A DNA stretch of 64,000 nucleotides. Source: Rhipidocladum racemiflorum (taxonomy: Eukaryota; Streptophyta; Magnoliopsida; Poales; Poaceae). Position numbers and translations under genes: made by a program. Below are positions 11,362 through 22,352 of the stretch, piece after piece. The stretch spans positions 34,571,944 to 34,635,943 of the forward strand of contig CM070572.1 in assembly GCA_036346355.1 (NCBI GenBank). Direction: 5' to 3'. Each line of letters begins with the position of its first letter. The stretch's first letter is position 1. Below the pieces are notes generated by a model. It did not search any database, was not told where the DNA came from, and saw nothing but the letters and a program-made list of their open reading frames with translations.

Positions 11362-12010
11362 GACGTATTTTTAGATTTTTCGTAGGCTTGCGAAACCTTA
11401 GAGATTGCGCTAGGGGAAAAAGTATGTGGTACACGTCGCGCGCATGAACGAAAAATATTTTTTGCATTTTTTTCGAAGGAAAAATAGATCTAGGCGTATT
11501 TTTAAATGCGCATGGCGCGCGCGAACGAAAAATAACTCTTCGGTTATTTTTCCGACGAAAAAGTAGACCCAGATGTATTTTCTAAATTTTTGGAGGCTAG
11601 AGAAATCTTAGAAACCGAGCCGGGAAAAAGTACACATCTTTCTGATAACGAATTTTTGTTGTTGAGAAAACGGAGAAATGACCTAGACGTAAAAATCGGG
11701 GACCTGATTGTTATACTTTTGGACATGATCGCTATTCCAAAAAATGAGAAAAGGACTCGCTCGCGATTCGTATTTAACGGGAGGCTCTTTTCATAAAGTA
11801 ACGAACGAGAAACCTAAAAGCAATCTGGGGGAAAAAAATTTCCTCACAAAAAATCGCAAAGAACCTCTGCGCAAATTAGAAGGACTTATCCGTGATTTAA
11901 AGAACTGGAGAGGTTTTTATGCAAATAACGGAGAGAGAAAGGGTGGGACACGTGGGCAGCCGGACCTTCCGGGAACTCTTCTGCGAATGTTTTATCGAAG
12001 ATAAGTTGAG
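11362..12010. repeat. Unclassified sequence with diverged internal repeats
   Basis: The block starting at 11362 (GACGTATTTTTAGATTTTTC) and the one at about 11569 (GATGTATTTTCTAAATTTTT) are diverged copies. Each continues into a TAGAGA or TTAGAAA segment and then GGGAAAAAGTA. A third partial copy lies near 11475-11510. The sequence left of the solo LTR (10490-10516) appears to be the interrupted continuation of the first block. Open frames here have no recognised domain. Confidence 0.5.
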
Positions 12011-12510
12011 ATGAATGATTTTCTAGCTCATTATCTTAACGAGCTAAATTTCAACTCTCGTTAGACCGTTAAGACTTGATAACTAAATATTCATCATGAT
12101 AATTTTTTATATAAAAGACTTTTAATTAGTTAAATATTTAAATTACTTTATGTCCATGTAACCATATTATGCTGGAATATAATTGTTAGGATTGTTAATA
12201 TGCTCCTCACTAATTACATATGTTTTACTTGTATGCTAAATAATTAGTTACGGTTTTATTTATGTAGTCCTCTTATTGTATGTATGTGCTAATGTGTGAC
12301 ATGTGCTTACAACGTAATTTAACTTAGCTCATGACCAATTACCCTAGCTCACGTGACTTAACTCAATTTATCTTAACTGGTGTGGCTCGTGAGTTACTTG
12401 AGCTTTTTATCGAACCTAGTCGAGCTGATTTTTCAACTTGTTAACTTAATGAGCTGGGCTACTTTTTTTACAAGATTGAACAAGCCGAGCCGAGTTGTCT
12501 CGATAGCCTG
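12011..12510. mobile_element. Probable hAT-like relic rich in AGCTCATTA/AACTCG motifs
   Basis: The composition resembles the 433-bp hAT element at 6829: repeated CTCGTTA, ACGAGCT and CTCGTGAG motifs at both ends with an AT-rich middle. Similar motifs at 10388-10450 suggest one larger disrupted element or two relics. Clear termini and a target duplication were not found. Confidence 0.35.
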
Positions 12511-12559
12511 CCCTACCCATGTAACTAGTCTGGAAGGTGTTTTCAGAATAAGACAATAG

Positions 12560-13760
12560 TTAGTTAGTGTAATTGTCACACTCGTTTTTTTTTTAAAAAA
12601 AAAACTCCCGTCCCTTCGACTCGTTGAACCGGTCCACTTCTTTTCTCTCCCCAGCCTAGCCCGACCAGTCTGGCTCCCTCCTTCTTCTTCCTCCCACCCC
12701 CACCTCTCTCGTTCCTCCATTACCGGCCCCGCCCGAGCTCGCTTCCCTCCCCTTTTTTCGACCGTCCCCCCTCCTTTTTCACCCAGATGAGAGCGCTGAC
12801 CCCTCCGCCCTTATCCCCTTCACCGGCTCACCCCTATCCCCTCACACCTGGCGCCTTTTTCGCGCTCGCCGCCCTGTTTTTCTTGCATCGCCCGTGCGTC
12901 TCTCCCACCTATAAACACCCCAGGCTACCCTTCTTTCTCACTCCCTTTAGTGATGGCAACAGGTTTATACCTGCCGGGTATCACCACCCCGTACCCGTAC
13001 CCGTGTTATTAAAATTCACCCGCTACAATACCCATACCCGCACACGGGTACAAAATTTATCTGTACCCATACTCGTGCGGGTAACGGGAACCCAGCGGGT
13101 AACCCGCACCCGCATTATGAACAGATGCCCCTGCAGGCTGTAGCAACATATCTTATAAGGTAATTCAATGAAAAATGCAATGGATATCCGTATTAAAAAT
13201 TAAACATCATACTAGAGTACACAGTTAGATCTTGGACAACATATCTTACAAGACAATTAGGGTTTAGAGATTTTTATGAGCTGACCGGCTAGGCTACACA
13301 GTTAGGCCTTGAGTAGTTGGGCCAAATCGCTAGCGGATCAAACCCACGGGTGAACGGGTACGAGTAATAGCAAAACGGATCCGTACCCGCTGGGTAGTAA
13401 CATTTGCCCCCTAATAGTCCCGCGGGTATGAAAAATGGTTCATACTCGGCCCCTAATGAGTAAATACCTATTGGGTTTTGGATCCCTGTTGCCATCTCTC
13501 ACACCTCCGGCGCTGCCCCGTCATCATCCTGGCTCGCCGCCTCGTTCCCTCTCTGGCCTCGCCGACCTCATTGTTGGCTTCGCCTCTCCGTGCCGCCGCC
13601 GGTGCGTGCTCCGCCACCACCTCCCGCCCCTCCGGCTGTCGGCTGGCTCGCCGCGCGCCGTGTCCGTGTGCTCCCGTGCGCACCTACGCGTCTGCACCGC
13701 CATGCACCAGGTGCACGGTGCACCCGGGCGGCACACCGTGGACCGGGTGCACAGGCCGGC
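12560..13760 (+). promoter_or_regulatory. Promoter/5' UTR-like region split by an hAT insertion
   Basis: The flanks of the hAT insertion (12560-12948 and 13500-13760) are strongly pyrimidine-rich on the plus strand. A TATA-like CTATAAACACC lies at about 12909, followed by TTCTTTCTCACTCCC, a common plant start-site pattern. After the insertion the sequence continues CACACCTCCGGCG and is GC-rich like a coding start. No gene follows, so this may be a decayed gene end. The call is inference from composition. Confidence 0.3.
12949..13499. mobile_element. Non-autonomous hAT-like element, about 550 bp
   Basis: Termini are inverted: AGTGATGGCAACAGG at the left and CCTGTTGCCATCTCT at the right. The inside is built of GGGTACCCG-like repeats in both orientations (ACCCGTACCC near 12990, GGGTACGAG near 13355). 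The layout is that of the element at 35182. A clean 8-bp duplication could not be defined, so the ends may be off by a few bases. Confidence 0.65.
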
Positions 13761-14511
13761 CTGATGAAGATTTTTTAAAAAAAATTTAATTCCGCAAAAA
13801 TGCATTTAAGACGTAAGCATGACTAAGCATGCCGTCATAAAATCAGTTTTTAATCTAAAAATAAATCTAAAAATTATCACCGTTGTCAGTATCGCATTGC
13901 GTAATAATTTGGATTTTCTGGTCTGCGCCGTCTTCACCGCACGTACATTCCTGCGCTTCGTGTGGCAAATCGGCAACGCTGCCTACGGTCATGTTTAGCG
14001 CTTTTCCACCGCGGTTGAATAGCATTTCTGCTCTCTTCGTATGGGGAAAAAAAACCCCCCGGCGTTTTGCAGGAATACCATTTTACACGGCGCTCCCCGT
14101 CGCGTTTGATTAGCATTCTGTGATTCCCTTTTTCGCATCTCCATGCTACATGCCAATTTCTCTCGATCCCTCATGCGCCATGGCTAATAATCACTAATGC
14201 AACTACACCAAAGTCCTCTCCTCTCGCATCTCCAGATGGTGACAGGGGGAACCCTTCCTAGTCTCTGGAGCTGTTAGCGTTTGGTAAGGGCGTAACGTAA
14301 AGCAGCTTAAACCCGGCTCAGACTTTATTTCTACCTGGAAGTTAATTTGCCTAATCAACCCGGATCAAGCATCTTCCTAGATCGCCCATGCACGATGATA
14401 ATACAGCGGTCGACGATATAAACCTGTCGAGTGTATATATACACGAAGCTAACGCTGCAAAAGAGAATGCGAGGTTGCAGATTGCTTGATCCTGGTGCAC
14501 ACATCTCGACC
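13761..14511. other. Intergenic, no gene recognised
   Basis: No supported coding region, RNA gene or repeat boundary was seen here; short frames are in low-complexity or AT-rich sequence. Confidence 0.4.
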
Positions 14512-14678
14512 CAGGGGCGGAGCTAGCCCAGGTCCAAGCCCCGGGCTGGACCAACTGATTTTAGATTAAATATCTGTTTTCAATGACTTTTTAATAATTT
14601 TTCGTAGAATTTTAGTAGTCTTTTTGTACTAGGCCTCGGGCTACAGCCTACTCTGCCTGGGGTATGGATCCGCCCCTG
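14512..14678. mobile_element. Short hAT MITE, 167 bp
   Basis: The element starts CAGGGGCGGA and ends TCCGCCCCTG, a perfect 10-bp inverted end. It is flanked by the identical 8-bp direct repeat TCTCGACC (14504-14511 and 14679-14686). It has no coding capacity. Confidence 0.93.
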
Positions 14679-15179
14679 TCTCGACCGTATTCCATCGGCT
14701 GAGATAGGGGCCAAGAACGACCGAAATATGTCGTTTTCACAGCTCAACATCAGGTGCTAAGAGGAGTGGTTGGTTTCCGTTTCTCATATACACAACAGGA
14801 CAGTCGGTACTGCTTCCTTCTCGAGCTTAGATGGCAATTAACAAGCCCATTTGCTCAAATCTTAGTTAACCCAGTGCTCAGCTTCTAGATAAGGCAACTC
14901 CGTTTGTTATAAGGAAAAAAAAAATCATGTATAAATCATAATGCTGTCCATGCCTAACCTGCTTCCTCGAATAAAAAACGCCTTTACACATACGGATATT
15001 AGCTAAAGTGGCGCCGCCTAGTGCAATTTGATAAAGGGAGTTGAAACCGTGATGTGGTTGCCTAAGGTTTCTTCTTGGAAATCCCTTACGTGTATGCACC
15101 CAACGTTGTGCCCAGGATTCACAGATAGACAGACAGTGAAAGCTACTGTATTACAGACCCCGATTGTATTTAATTAATT

Positions 15180-15420
15180 AGGTGATGACTTTTGGGAGCA
15201 CTCACTCGTTGAGCTAGTTTTTTATTAGGAGTTAGCCCAACAAACCTTGGTCCGTTGTTTTGGTTGGGCCTACGAGTGTAATGCAAACCAACGACCTAAG
15301 ATCCGGACGCGTTAAGTATGCCGGTCCAACTAACAAGTGGTATCAGAGATCCTAGATAATTTGGGTATAAGGGCGAGAGAGCAACCACTCATTGAGCTAG
15401 TCTTTTTTTGGGCCGGCTAA
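15180..15420 (+). mobile_element. TRIM-like miniature LTR retrotransposon relic
   Basis: A PBS-like TGGTATCAGAG lies at 15338-15348 directly after an LTR-like end (CTAACA AG). A sequence with CTCGTTGAGCTAGTTTTT near 15204 recurs after the PBS as CTCATTGAGCTAGTCTTT near 15390, with GGGCC(G)GCTAACA following. Two short terminal repeats around a PBS with almost no internal region is the TRIM pattern. The outer ends and target duplication are not resolved. Confidence 0.5.
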
Positions 15421-16179
15421 CAATGACGACATGCACAAGTCCATCGTACGACAAAAATGGGAAATTTAAGCGGCGTCTCTTTCCTTTCCTACCGAAGGTT
15501 TTATCTAAACCGTCAATCGTATGGCAAAAAATAAAGCAGAAGATGTCCAGCCTCCTCCAAGCAGGGGCTTCGATCCTTGTCCTCCATTGTGGTACATATG
15601 AACAGCAACTTGTCATTTAGAAACTGGGCTTTCAAGGCCCTTTTTTTTTGGTCACAATGTCAAGGGGAAGGAAATTAGTACTGTAGATTGCCGGCAAAAA
15701 GGTTCTCGAAAAAAGAAGTTATTGCTTTACATGACTTGCTTTGTGATCGAAGCAAGCGCTTCTGTCATGATCAAATTCTTGCCAGGACAATCTGTGGTTA
15801 ATTCATTAAAAGACTTTTGGACCTCATCAGGAAAATCTGAACCGGTGTTTAGAAAGTATCGGCGACCGACGTGTTTTCAAACCAAAGCAGCCTGTGGAAT
15901 TACACTGCTTTTTTACTTAGTCGTCCATTTTGGACCGTACGCATTTCACATATTTTTCGGAGAAATTTTTGCAGAGAACACTATAATTCCTACAAAATTC
16001 CCACAATAATCCCCCAGTCCAAACACAGCCCTAATTTTGCACTTTCTTAATTAAATATAGTAAAGATCCAGCAAAGTATGAGTGTACCTGCATTGGCATA
16101 TGTTTCCATGCTTTTCTTTTTAAAATTTGCACAAATATTAAAGCATGAATAAATGATAGATCGTGATTATATTATATAT
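15421..16179. other. Intergenic, no gene recognised
   Basis: A 95-codon plus-strand frame (15722-16009) has no recognised domain. The sequence near 15990-16035 (ATTCCCACAATAATCCCCCAG then CCAAACACAGCCC) resembles one end of a Tourist-like MITE, but the partner end was not found. Confidence 0.35.
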
Positions 16180-16550
16180 GACCAATGGTTCCATACCCCT
16201 ATAAGTACGTACTCCCACTCTTAATATACTGCTTAAATGATGTTATACTTCTTTATCCTTTTGAGTATACTCTAAAACTGATTATAAGAAACTCCAAAGT
16301 GAGTTTCACAAAAAAAATTCATCAAAGTCCAACCTTTATAGCATAATTTGTTTATATACTCTTTTTACATATAGAAAAGGGTATATAGCAAAAAAGAAAG
16401 AGCTCCAATGATTTTTTTTCAACAATGTCGCATTTTAGTATCGTAAAATTATTATTGGAGTTTTATTGAAAGTGATAAATGAGTATAACATATTCGTTTA
16501 AGTGGTATACTGGAGGCGGAAGTACGTACTCCCAAGAGTACAAAAAATGC

Positions 16551-16553
<3 letters not shown>
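16180..16553. mobile_element. Fold-back element, family A copy 1
   Basis: The left end (GTACGTACTCCCACTC, then AATATACTGCTTAAATGATG) is inverted at the right end (GTATACTGGAGGCGG, then AGTACGTACTCCCAAGAG). The arms extend for more than 100 bp on each side. The right end abuts a long (TA)n tract. Related copies are at 17920, 18319, 48981, 53907 and 62111. Confidence 0.75.

Positions 16554-16625
<72 letters not shown>
16554..16625. repeat. (TA)n microsatellite, about 36 units
   Basis: Pure alternating AT. Reading frames through it (Tyr-Ile repeats) are artefacts. Confidence 0.98.
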
Positions 16626-16627
<2 letters not shown>

Positions 16628-17042
16628 GGAGATATCTAGTGCAAACCCCCTTTACCGTGAAACCCACGTGTAAAAGTTTTGAAAAATTCTCAAAAAAATT
16701 ATCATACGTAAGGGAGATGAGGTTGTACAACCCTGTAAAATTTGAAAACCAAACTCAATTGCATTTAAAAGATATAAAAAAGACAAATTCAGTATGAATA
16801 GTGATTTTTCACTATTTAGCACTATTTATTTTGCAATTTGTCCTTTTCATATCTTCCAAATGCAATTGAGTTTGGTCTTCAAATGTCACAGGGTTGTAGA
16901 ACCTTACCTCCCCTACGTATGATAATTTTTTAAGAATTTTTCAAAACTTGCAAAATAAATAGTGCTAAATAGTGAAAAATCAAAACTTTTACACGTGGGT
17001 TTCACAGAGTTTTCGCGATAAGAGGGGTTTTCACTGGATATG
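16626..17042. mobile_element. Fold-back element B with long inverted arms
   Basis: The left arm (TCTAGTGCAAACCCCCTTTA, then AACCCACGTGTAAAAGTTTT) is inverted at the right (AAAACTTTTACACGTGGGTT, then AGGGGTTTTCACTGGATA). A second inner pair is CAAACTCAATTGCATTT and AAATGCAATTGAGTTTG. A TAGTGAAAAATCA motif occurs twice. (TA)n lies at the left, and (CA)n at 17053-17070 at the right. There is no coding region. Confidence 0.75.
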
Positions 17043-17464
17043 TTGCTAGATACACACACACACACACACAATACAATTACCTGGTACACCACGGTGCCTG
17101 GGCACCATGATCCAAAGCAGGTATTTTTTATTTATTTGCATTCGAATTTTTTTAAAAATTTTAGGATGTTCAGTTTAACCAGTTTACTAACTAGTTCAAA
17201 CAAGTTGGAACTGAAATTCGAACTAGAGTTTCTTTTTTTGATGATAGTTTGATTGTAGGTATGTGCTGAGTATATATATAAATCAGCAAAGCATGTAATC
17301 TAAATTCGTTCAAATCTTTGAATTTGAGTATATTTTTTTTCAGAGGTATATGTTTCATTTGAATTGTTATAGATGGGTATATACCCTAAAATTGAATGTT
17401 TCAAAAAATATACCCGAATTTGACTTGAATTCGTGCATTATATATATATATATAATATAGAGAG

Positions 17465-17860
17465 AGGTTTGCTAGTGTACTATCGATAGTACAGATCCTC
17501 CGTGCTATAGCGCTGTGTTTGCAAAATTCGAAGACGAAATTGTTGATCCAAACCGTGCATTATGTTCATCTCATTGAAATCTCACTACCCACCAAATTTT
17601 ATATTTTTTGAATTTTTTTCTCATATTTATTTTGTATTTTTCAAAACCAGCTTCATTGGACGGCTCACAACTAATTAGATCGTGGATTTTGAAAAATACA
17701 AAATAAATATGAGAAAAAATTCAAAAAATATAAAATTTGGTGGGTAGTGAGATTTCAATGAGATGAACATAATGCACGGTTTAGATCAACAATTTAAATC
17801 TTCAATTTTGCAAACACACATTATAGCACGAGGATCTACTATCGATAATACACTAGCAAT

Positions 17861-17863
<3 letters not shown>
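17465..17863. mobile_element. Fold-back element C, near-perfect hairpin, 399 bp
   Basis: The left end GCTAGTGTACTATCGATAGT is inverted at the right end (ACTATCGATAATACACTAGC). The inner arms, such as CATCTCATTGAAATCTCACT and AGTGAGATTTCAATGAGATG, pair almost fully. Only about 40 bp near 17660 is unpaired, so nearly the whole element is one stem-loop. It lies between an AT tract at 17437 and the long (TA)n at 17864. Confidence 0.85.

Positions 17864-17919
<56 letters not shown>
17864..17919. repeat. (TA)n microsatellite
   Basis: Pure TA repeat separating element C from family A copy 2. Confidence 0.98.
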
Positions 17920-17922
<3 letters not shown>

Positions 17923-18267
17923 CATACCCCCTGGGAGTACGTACTCCCACTCTCAGTATACCACTTAAATGATGTTGCTATACCTCTTTATCCTTTTAAG
18001 TATACTCTAATACTGATTATAAGATACTCCAAAGTGAATTCTATGAAAAATTTCATTAAAGTCCACCTTTTATAGCATAATTTGTTAAGAGTATATAGCT
18101 AAAAAATAAAGGGTTCTGATCAATTTTTTTCAACAATGTCGCATTGTAGTATCTTAATTAGAATTATTATTGGAGTATACTGAAAGTGATAAAGGAGTAT
18201 AACGTATTCGTTTAAGTGGTATACTGGAGGTGGGAGTACGTACTCTAAGAGTACGGAAAAGGCTTCC
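17920..18267. mobile_element. Fold-back element, family A copy 2
   Basis: Starts CCCCATACCCCCTGGGAGTA and ends with the inverted form (AGTACGTACTCTAAGAGTAC, GGAAAAGGCTTCC). The arms carry TATACCACTTAAATGATGTT and its inverse. It has TA tracts on both sides. Confidence 0.8.
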
Positions 18268-18280
18268 TATATATAAATAA

Positions 18281-18318
<38 letters not shown>

Positions 18319-18694
18319 GGAAAATGGTTCCATACCCCTGGGAGTATGTACTCTCACTCTCAATATACCGCTTAAATGATGTTGTTATACCTCTTTATCC
18401 TTCTAAGTATACTCTAATACTGATTATAAGATACTCCAAAGTGAGTTCCACAAAAAATTTCGTTAAAGTCCATCATTTATAGCATAACTTATTTGTATAC
18501 TCTTTGTACATATGGAAAAGGGTATATAGCAAAAAATAAAGGGCTCCGATGAATTTTTTTTCAACAATATCACATTGTACTATCTTAGAATTATTATTGA
18601 ATTATACTGAAAATGATAAAGGAGTATAATACATTAGTTTAAGTGGTATACTGAAGGTGGGAATACGTACTCTCAGGAGTACGAAAAAGGCTTC

Positions 18695-18695
<1 letters not shown>
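18319..18695. mobile_element. Fold-back element, family A copy 3
   Basis: Starts GGAAAATGGTTCCATACCCC and ends ACGAAAAAGGCTTCC, with the same inverted arms as copy 2. The short TA tract 18268-18318 separates it from copy 2. Confidence 0.8.
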
Positions 18696-18739
<44 letters not shown>

Positions 18740-18832
18740 CATATACATATATATATACATATACATATATACATATATATATACATATACATATATACAT
18801 ATATATATACATATATATATATTATATATAAT
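18696..18832. repeat. (TA)n and (TACA)n microsatellite
   Basis: About 137 bp of alternating TA interrupted by ACATATA units. Confidence 0.95.
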
Positions 18833-19417
18833 AAGGAAGAAATTGCGACTTGCATTAGGTTTCGGTTGTTCCCCCGACCTTCGTACCACCTGTCTACCTT
18901 CTCTGTTGTTTTCACTCCTGAAGTCCTGAAATGAGCCTAGCTTTTTCTGCTTTCTTGTTGGCGATCTGGTCGACAGCCTCGCATGCAGATGCAGCAAGCT
19001 GCACTTTCCTTTTCGTTGACCTTTATTAGTTTTGTTCGTGCAGGGTTACACATGTTGGTGCACATAGATCTGTGTTTTTCTCGTTTAGTTTCGAAGTCTG
19101 GCCCCATGCATGCGTTGGAAGAAGAAGATTGGAACAAGAGAAAACTTGGTTAATCGACAAGTCAAGTTGATTAGTCGATCTTCTGCCCGGCCGTATTAAT
19201 CTTTTGTGACGCAAGCTTGCACGCGCAGAACAAATGCGTGCATGCATGAACTAAACCGAAAAACAACATAAAAAATTGACAGTTCACGAACTAATAAGAT
19301 TTAAAGAAGGACGTCCTTGTGTTTGTTACATCCAAAAGTATATATAGCCTAACATGTACACAATTGAAATGACAACATTCCTTGGTTCCAAAAGGGAAAA
19401 AGAAGAAGAAGAAGAAG
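18833..19417. other. Intergenic, no gene recognised
   Basis: No supported gene. A GAA-rich tract at 19401-19418 forms the left target site of the Tat element. Confidence 0.4.
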
Positions 19418-19422
19418 ACACC

Positions 19423-20046
19423 TGTTTGCACCAAAATTCGGCATGTATTAAATCGGCCTGAAACAGAGGAAGTATTCGTATGGAAAGAAATCGGTAAGCG
19501 AATCGGAAAAGGAATCCGTTTCTAAAAAGGAATATATCAGATTAGAGGCCGATACGGATAAACGGACCGTATCCATGTACAACTCGGATTGGCCAGGAGT
19601 GATATAAAAGGGGGTAGACGTCAAAGCGAAAAATATCAATCAATCCAACAATACACACATCTACTTTTTACAAGCTTTTCTTTTACATTGTTTTAGCCTC
19701 ATAGATCTCTCTGCAAGTCGACGGAATCAACATAGTTGCGCATCGCCGATTGTTGATTTTTGCCGATTTCACCCAGGTTTGGTCTGTTTCGCTTTGTTGC
19801 GCATCGCCTTCTCGAAGCCGATTTTACCTTGTATCCGGATCAATTGTAACCGGTTGATCTAGTTATCCCCTAATCAGTTCTTGCCGACTAGCGAAAAGCC
19901 GATAGATCCTTGTTTATCGGCTTTGATCAAATTACAAACTCTACCTTGTCGATTTCAGGTCAAATCGACTGGCACGCTCTGCAAACCCGGCGTTTGTCTT
20001 GTGTGTTCGAGGCCGAAAACCCTCCTTCACGTTTTTTGCGCGAACA
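19423..20046 (+). repeat. 5' LTR of Tat element
   Basis: 624 bp, TG...CA. It contains a TATAAAAG box at about 19602, a plausible element promoter. It differs from the 3' LTR at 19590 (T for C), 19620 (G for A), 19787 (T for C) and 19876 (A for G). Confidence 0.95.
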
Positions 20047-20050
20047 TATT

Positions 20051-20070
20051 TTGGCACGCCCGGTGGGACC
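20051..20070 (+). other. Primer-binding site of Tat element
   Basis: TTGGCACGCCCGGTGGGACC begins four bases after the LTR. The same sequence follows the related LTR at 50214, which supports its role. The matching tRNA was not assigned. Confidence 0.7.
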
Positions 20071-20080
20071 AACAAGAAGA

Positions 20081-22113
20081 ATGTCGTCAACCGACAAGCC
20101 TGCGGTCACCGCCGATATCAACACTGATGCTATAATCGCGCCTCAAATGGCCGATTTAACCCCTGAACAGCGAAAAGAAATCGAAGACCGAAAGGCGGCG
20201 TTGGAAGAGATGATGCTACGGTGCTTCCAGAAAACACGCCGAGGCGTTACTCAAAAGACTGCGCTCCCAAGCATCAATCCTATCGGGGATTCATCATCCG
20301 AATCGGTAAGCCGATACGCACCAGCTCAAGCCGATTTATCAAATATGATCGAGCAATCTGTTCATCACGCATTAATTAACCAGTCATCGGCTCTAGTATC
20401 CACATTAAAGCCGATGATAGAAAATAGTGTGAAAACAATTGCTCAGGAATTAGCTGCGTCTGGAAGCCTGCTAGATCCACCGCAAACCATCCCTACGTAC
20501 CCAGTATATTCCATAACACCTAACACCAATACAGTAAACGTGTCGGCTCAAACACCTATTATGATGCCAACTCAACCTACTGTTTTGAAACCAAGCATAC
20601 AGAGAGATGGATTCACACACTACCATGGGCACACGGATGGGGCCAAGATAAGCGCATCAAATCAGTCAAATGGGCCCTCCAATAGCATCGGGTTATCGAC
20701 TTATCAGCCGATCGAAGCAGTCGAGTTCCATGATCCACGGGGAGCCACAACCATGAAACAAGCGCCATATAGGGTGGTGCCGTACGTCGAACCTTTCGCA
20801 CCCATACCCGATGCGTTGGGTTTTAATCATGATTATGACACAGTGCCAAGACCTCTTGAGGTGCGATTTGGACAAAGACCCGAGTTTGCACTCGGGGGGC
20901 AGGGCACGAACAATGAGAATTGGCAATGTCCGGCTGCACCACAAGCCGACAATGTTAATTGGGCAGAACAAATTGCCAATGTTTTGAGAGAACAGTTCGG
21001 CTTACAGCCCAGAGGGAGAGTGATCGGCTACAGGAAGCCGTATCCCGATTACATAGACCGAATGCCATACCCCCACAACTTTAGGATACCAGACTTTGCT
21101 AAATTCTCATGTGATGATTCTGTTACCACAATTGAACATATCGGACGGTTTATGGCTCAATGCGGGGAGGCTGCACAGTCCGATGGATTAAAAATTAGAT
21201 TGTTCCCTTTATCATTGTCTGGCACTGCATTCACTTGGTTCACGAATCTACCCCCAAATTCAGTTCATATATGGAACGATTTAGAAAGCCGATTCCATGA
21301 ATACTTCTTTTCGGGGACTATGGAGCTTAGGATTTCTGATCTTAGTTCAGTCCGAAGCGTATACTGGCGAATCGGTCTCGATTATATCAGAGATTTCGGG
21401 GCGTACGGAATAGGTGCTACAGTGTAACATTACCCGATGATCAATTGGCCGATCTAGCGTTCCAAGGGTTAATCCCTCCATTAAAAGAAAAATTATCGGG
21501 CCAGGAGTTCCCCGACTTAGGCCACCTACTCCATCGCGTATCGGCACATGAAAGCCGATATGCAGAGATCAAAGGGTTTAAAGATAGATTTAAACCGAAC
21601 AGCAATGAAAAGGCCAAAATAAACATGATAGAGTACAATTCGAGCGATACCTCTGAGGATGAAGCAGAGGTGAACATAGCCGAGTGGACCAAAGGTTCTA
21701 AAAAGCCACTCGTATGCTCTCTACTTAAGCCAACGAAGAATAAGGCGGAAGTCAAGTACTCATATGATGTGTCAAAATGTGACAAGATATTTGATTTATT
21801 ACTACAAGAAAAACTCATAAAGTTACCAGAAGGACACGTCATCCCATCGGTCGAGGAAATTAAAAAGCGAAGGTATTGTAAATGGCACCATTCATTCTCA
21901 CATAACACTAACGATTGCAATATTTTTCGACAACAGATTCAATCGGCCATCGCCGATGGCAGGTTAAAGTTTGCAGAAGAATCGGCTATGCAAATAGATA
22001 TGAATCCTTTCCAGTCAACATGGTGCAAAGGCTCACAGAAAGGGAAGGGACTTATCAAAGATGTTAAGCCGACTAAAAGATTTGAAGCACAATCGAAAGA
22101 TGAAAGCAGATAG
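20081..22113 (+). pseudogene. Tat gag, one frameshift
   Basis: The start ATG at 20081 (MSSTDKPAVTADINTDAIIA) is chosen because the related copy at 50247 starts at the same place. The frame is open to 21427. The retrotransposon gag domain is seen at about 21180-21330 (SLSGTAFTWFTNLPPNSV, then HIWNDLESRFHEYFFSG). Near 21405-21425 the frame shifts and the domain continues in another frame (DDQLADLAFQGLIPP) to a stop at 22113. A cysteine-containing segment, KWHHSFSHNTNDCNIF, lies near 21880. Gag would form the particle; this copy cannot make the full chain without a shift. Confidence 0.85.
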
Positions 22114-22352
22114 ATTACTATCGGCTCCATACAAATAGAAGCCGATAAAAATGGATAGAACTCAAGGGCAGTAAAACCAAGAGGAGACCTGGAAATCGGA
22201 AAATGGTATTGGGCTGAGAGGGCTCCAAGAAAAATCGATTTCAAACCAAAGCCGACTTTCTCACAGCTCCTGGGGAAGTATGAGAGGATAAGTCGAAGGT
22301 GTAACACTCAACACCAGAGTTTTCATCGACCAGGGCAAAAGAGGGACGAGCG

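Noticed and set aside
13435..13805. Several overlapping Arg/Pro/Ala-rich frames
   Set aside because: GC-rich composition gives open frames on both strands at once; no start context or domain favours one.
18657..18997. Tyr-Ile and Tyr-Val repeat proteins on both strands
   Set aside because: They are translations of (TA)n and (TACA)n microsatellites.
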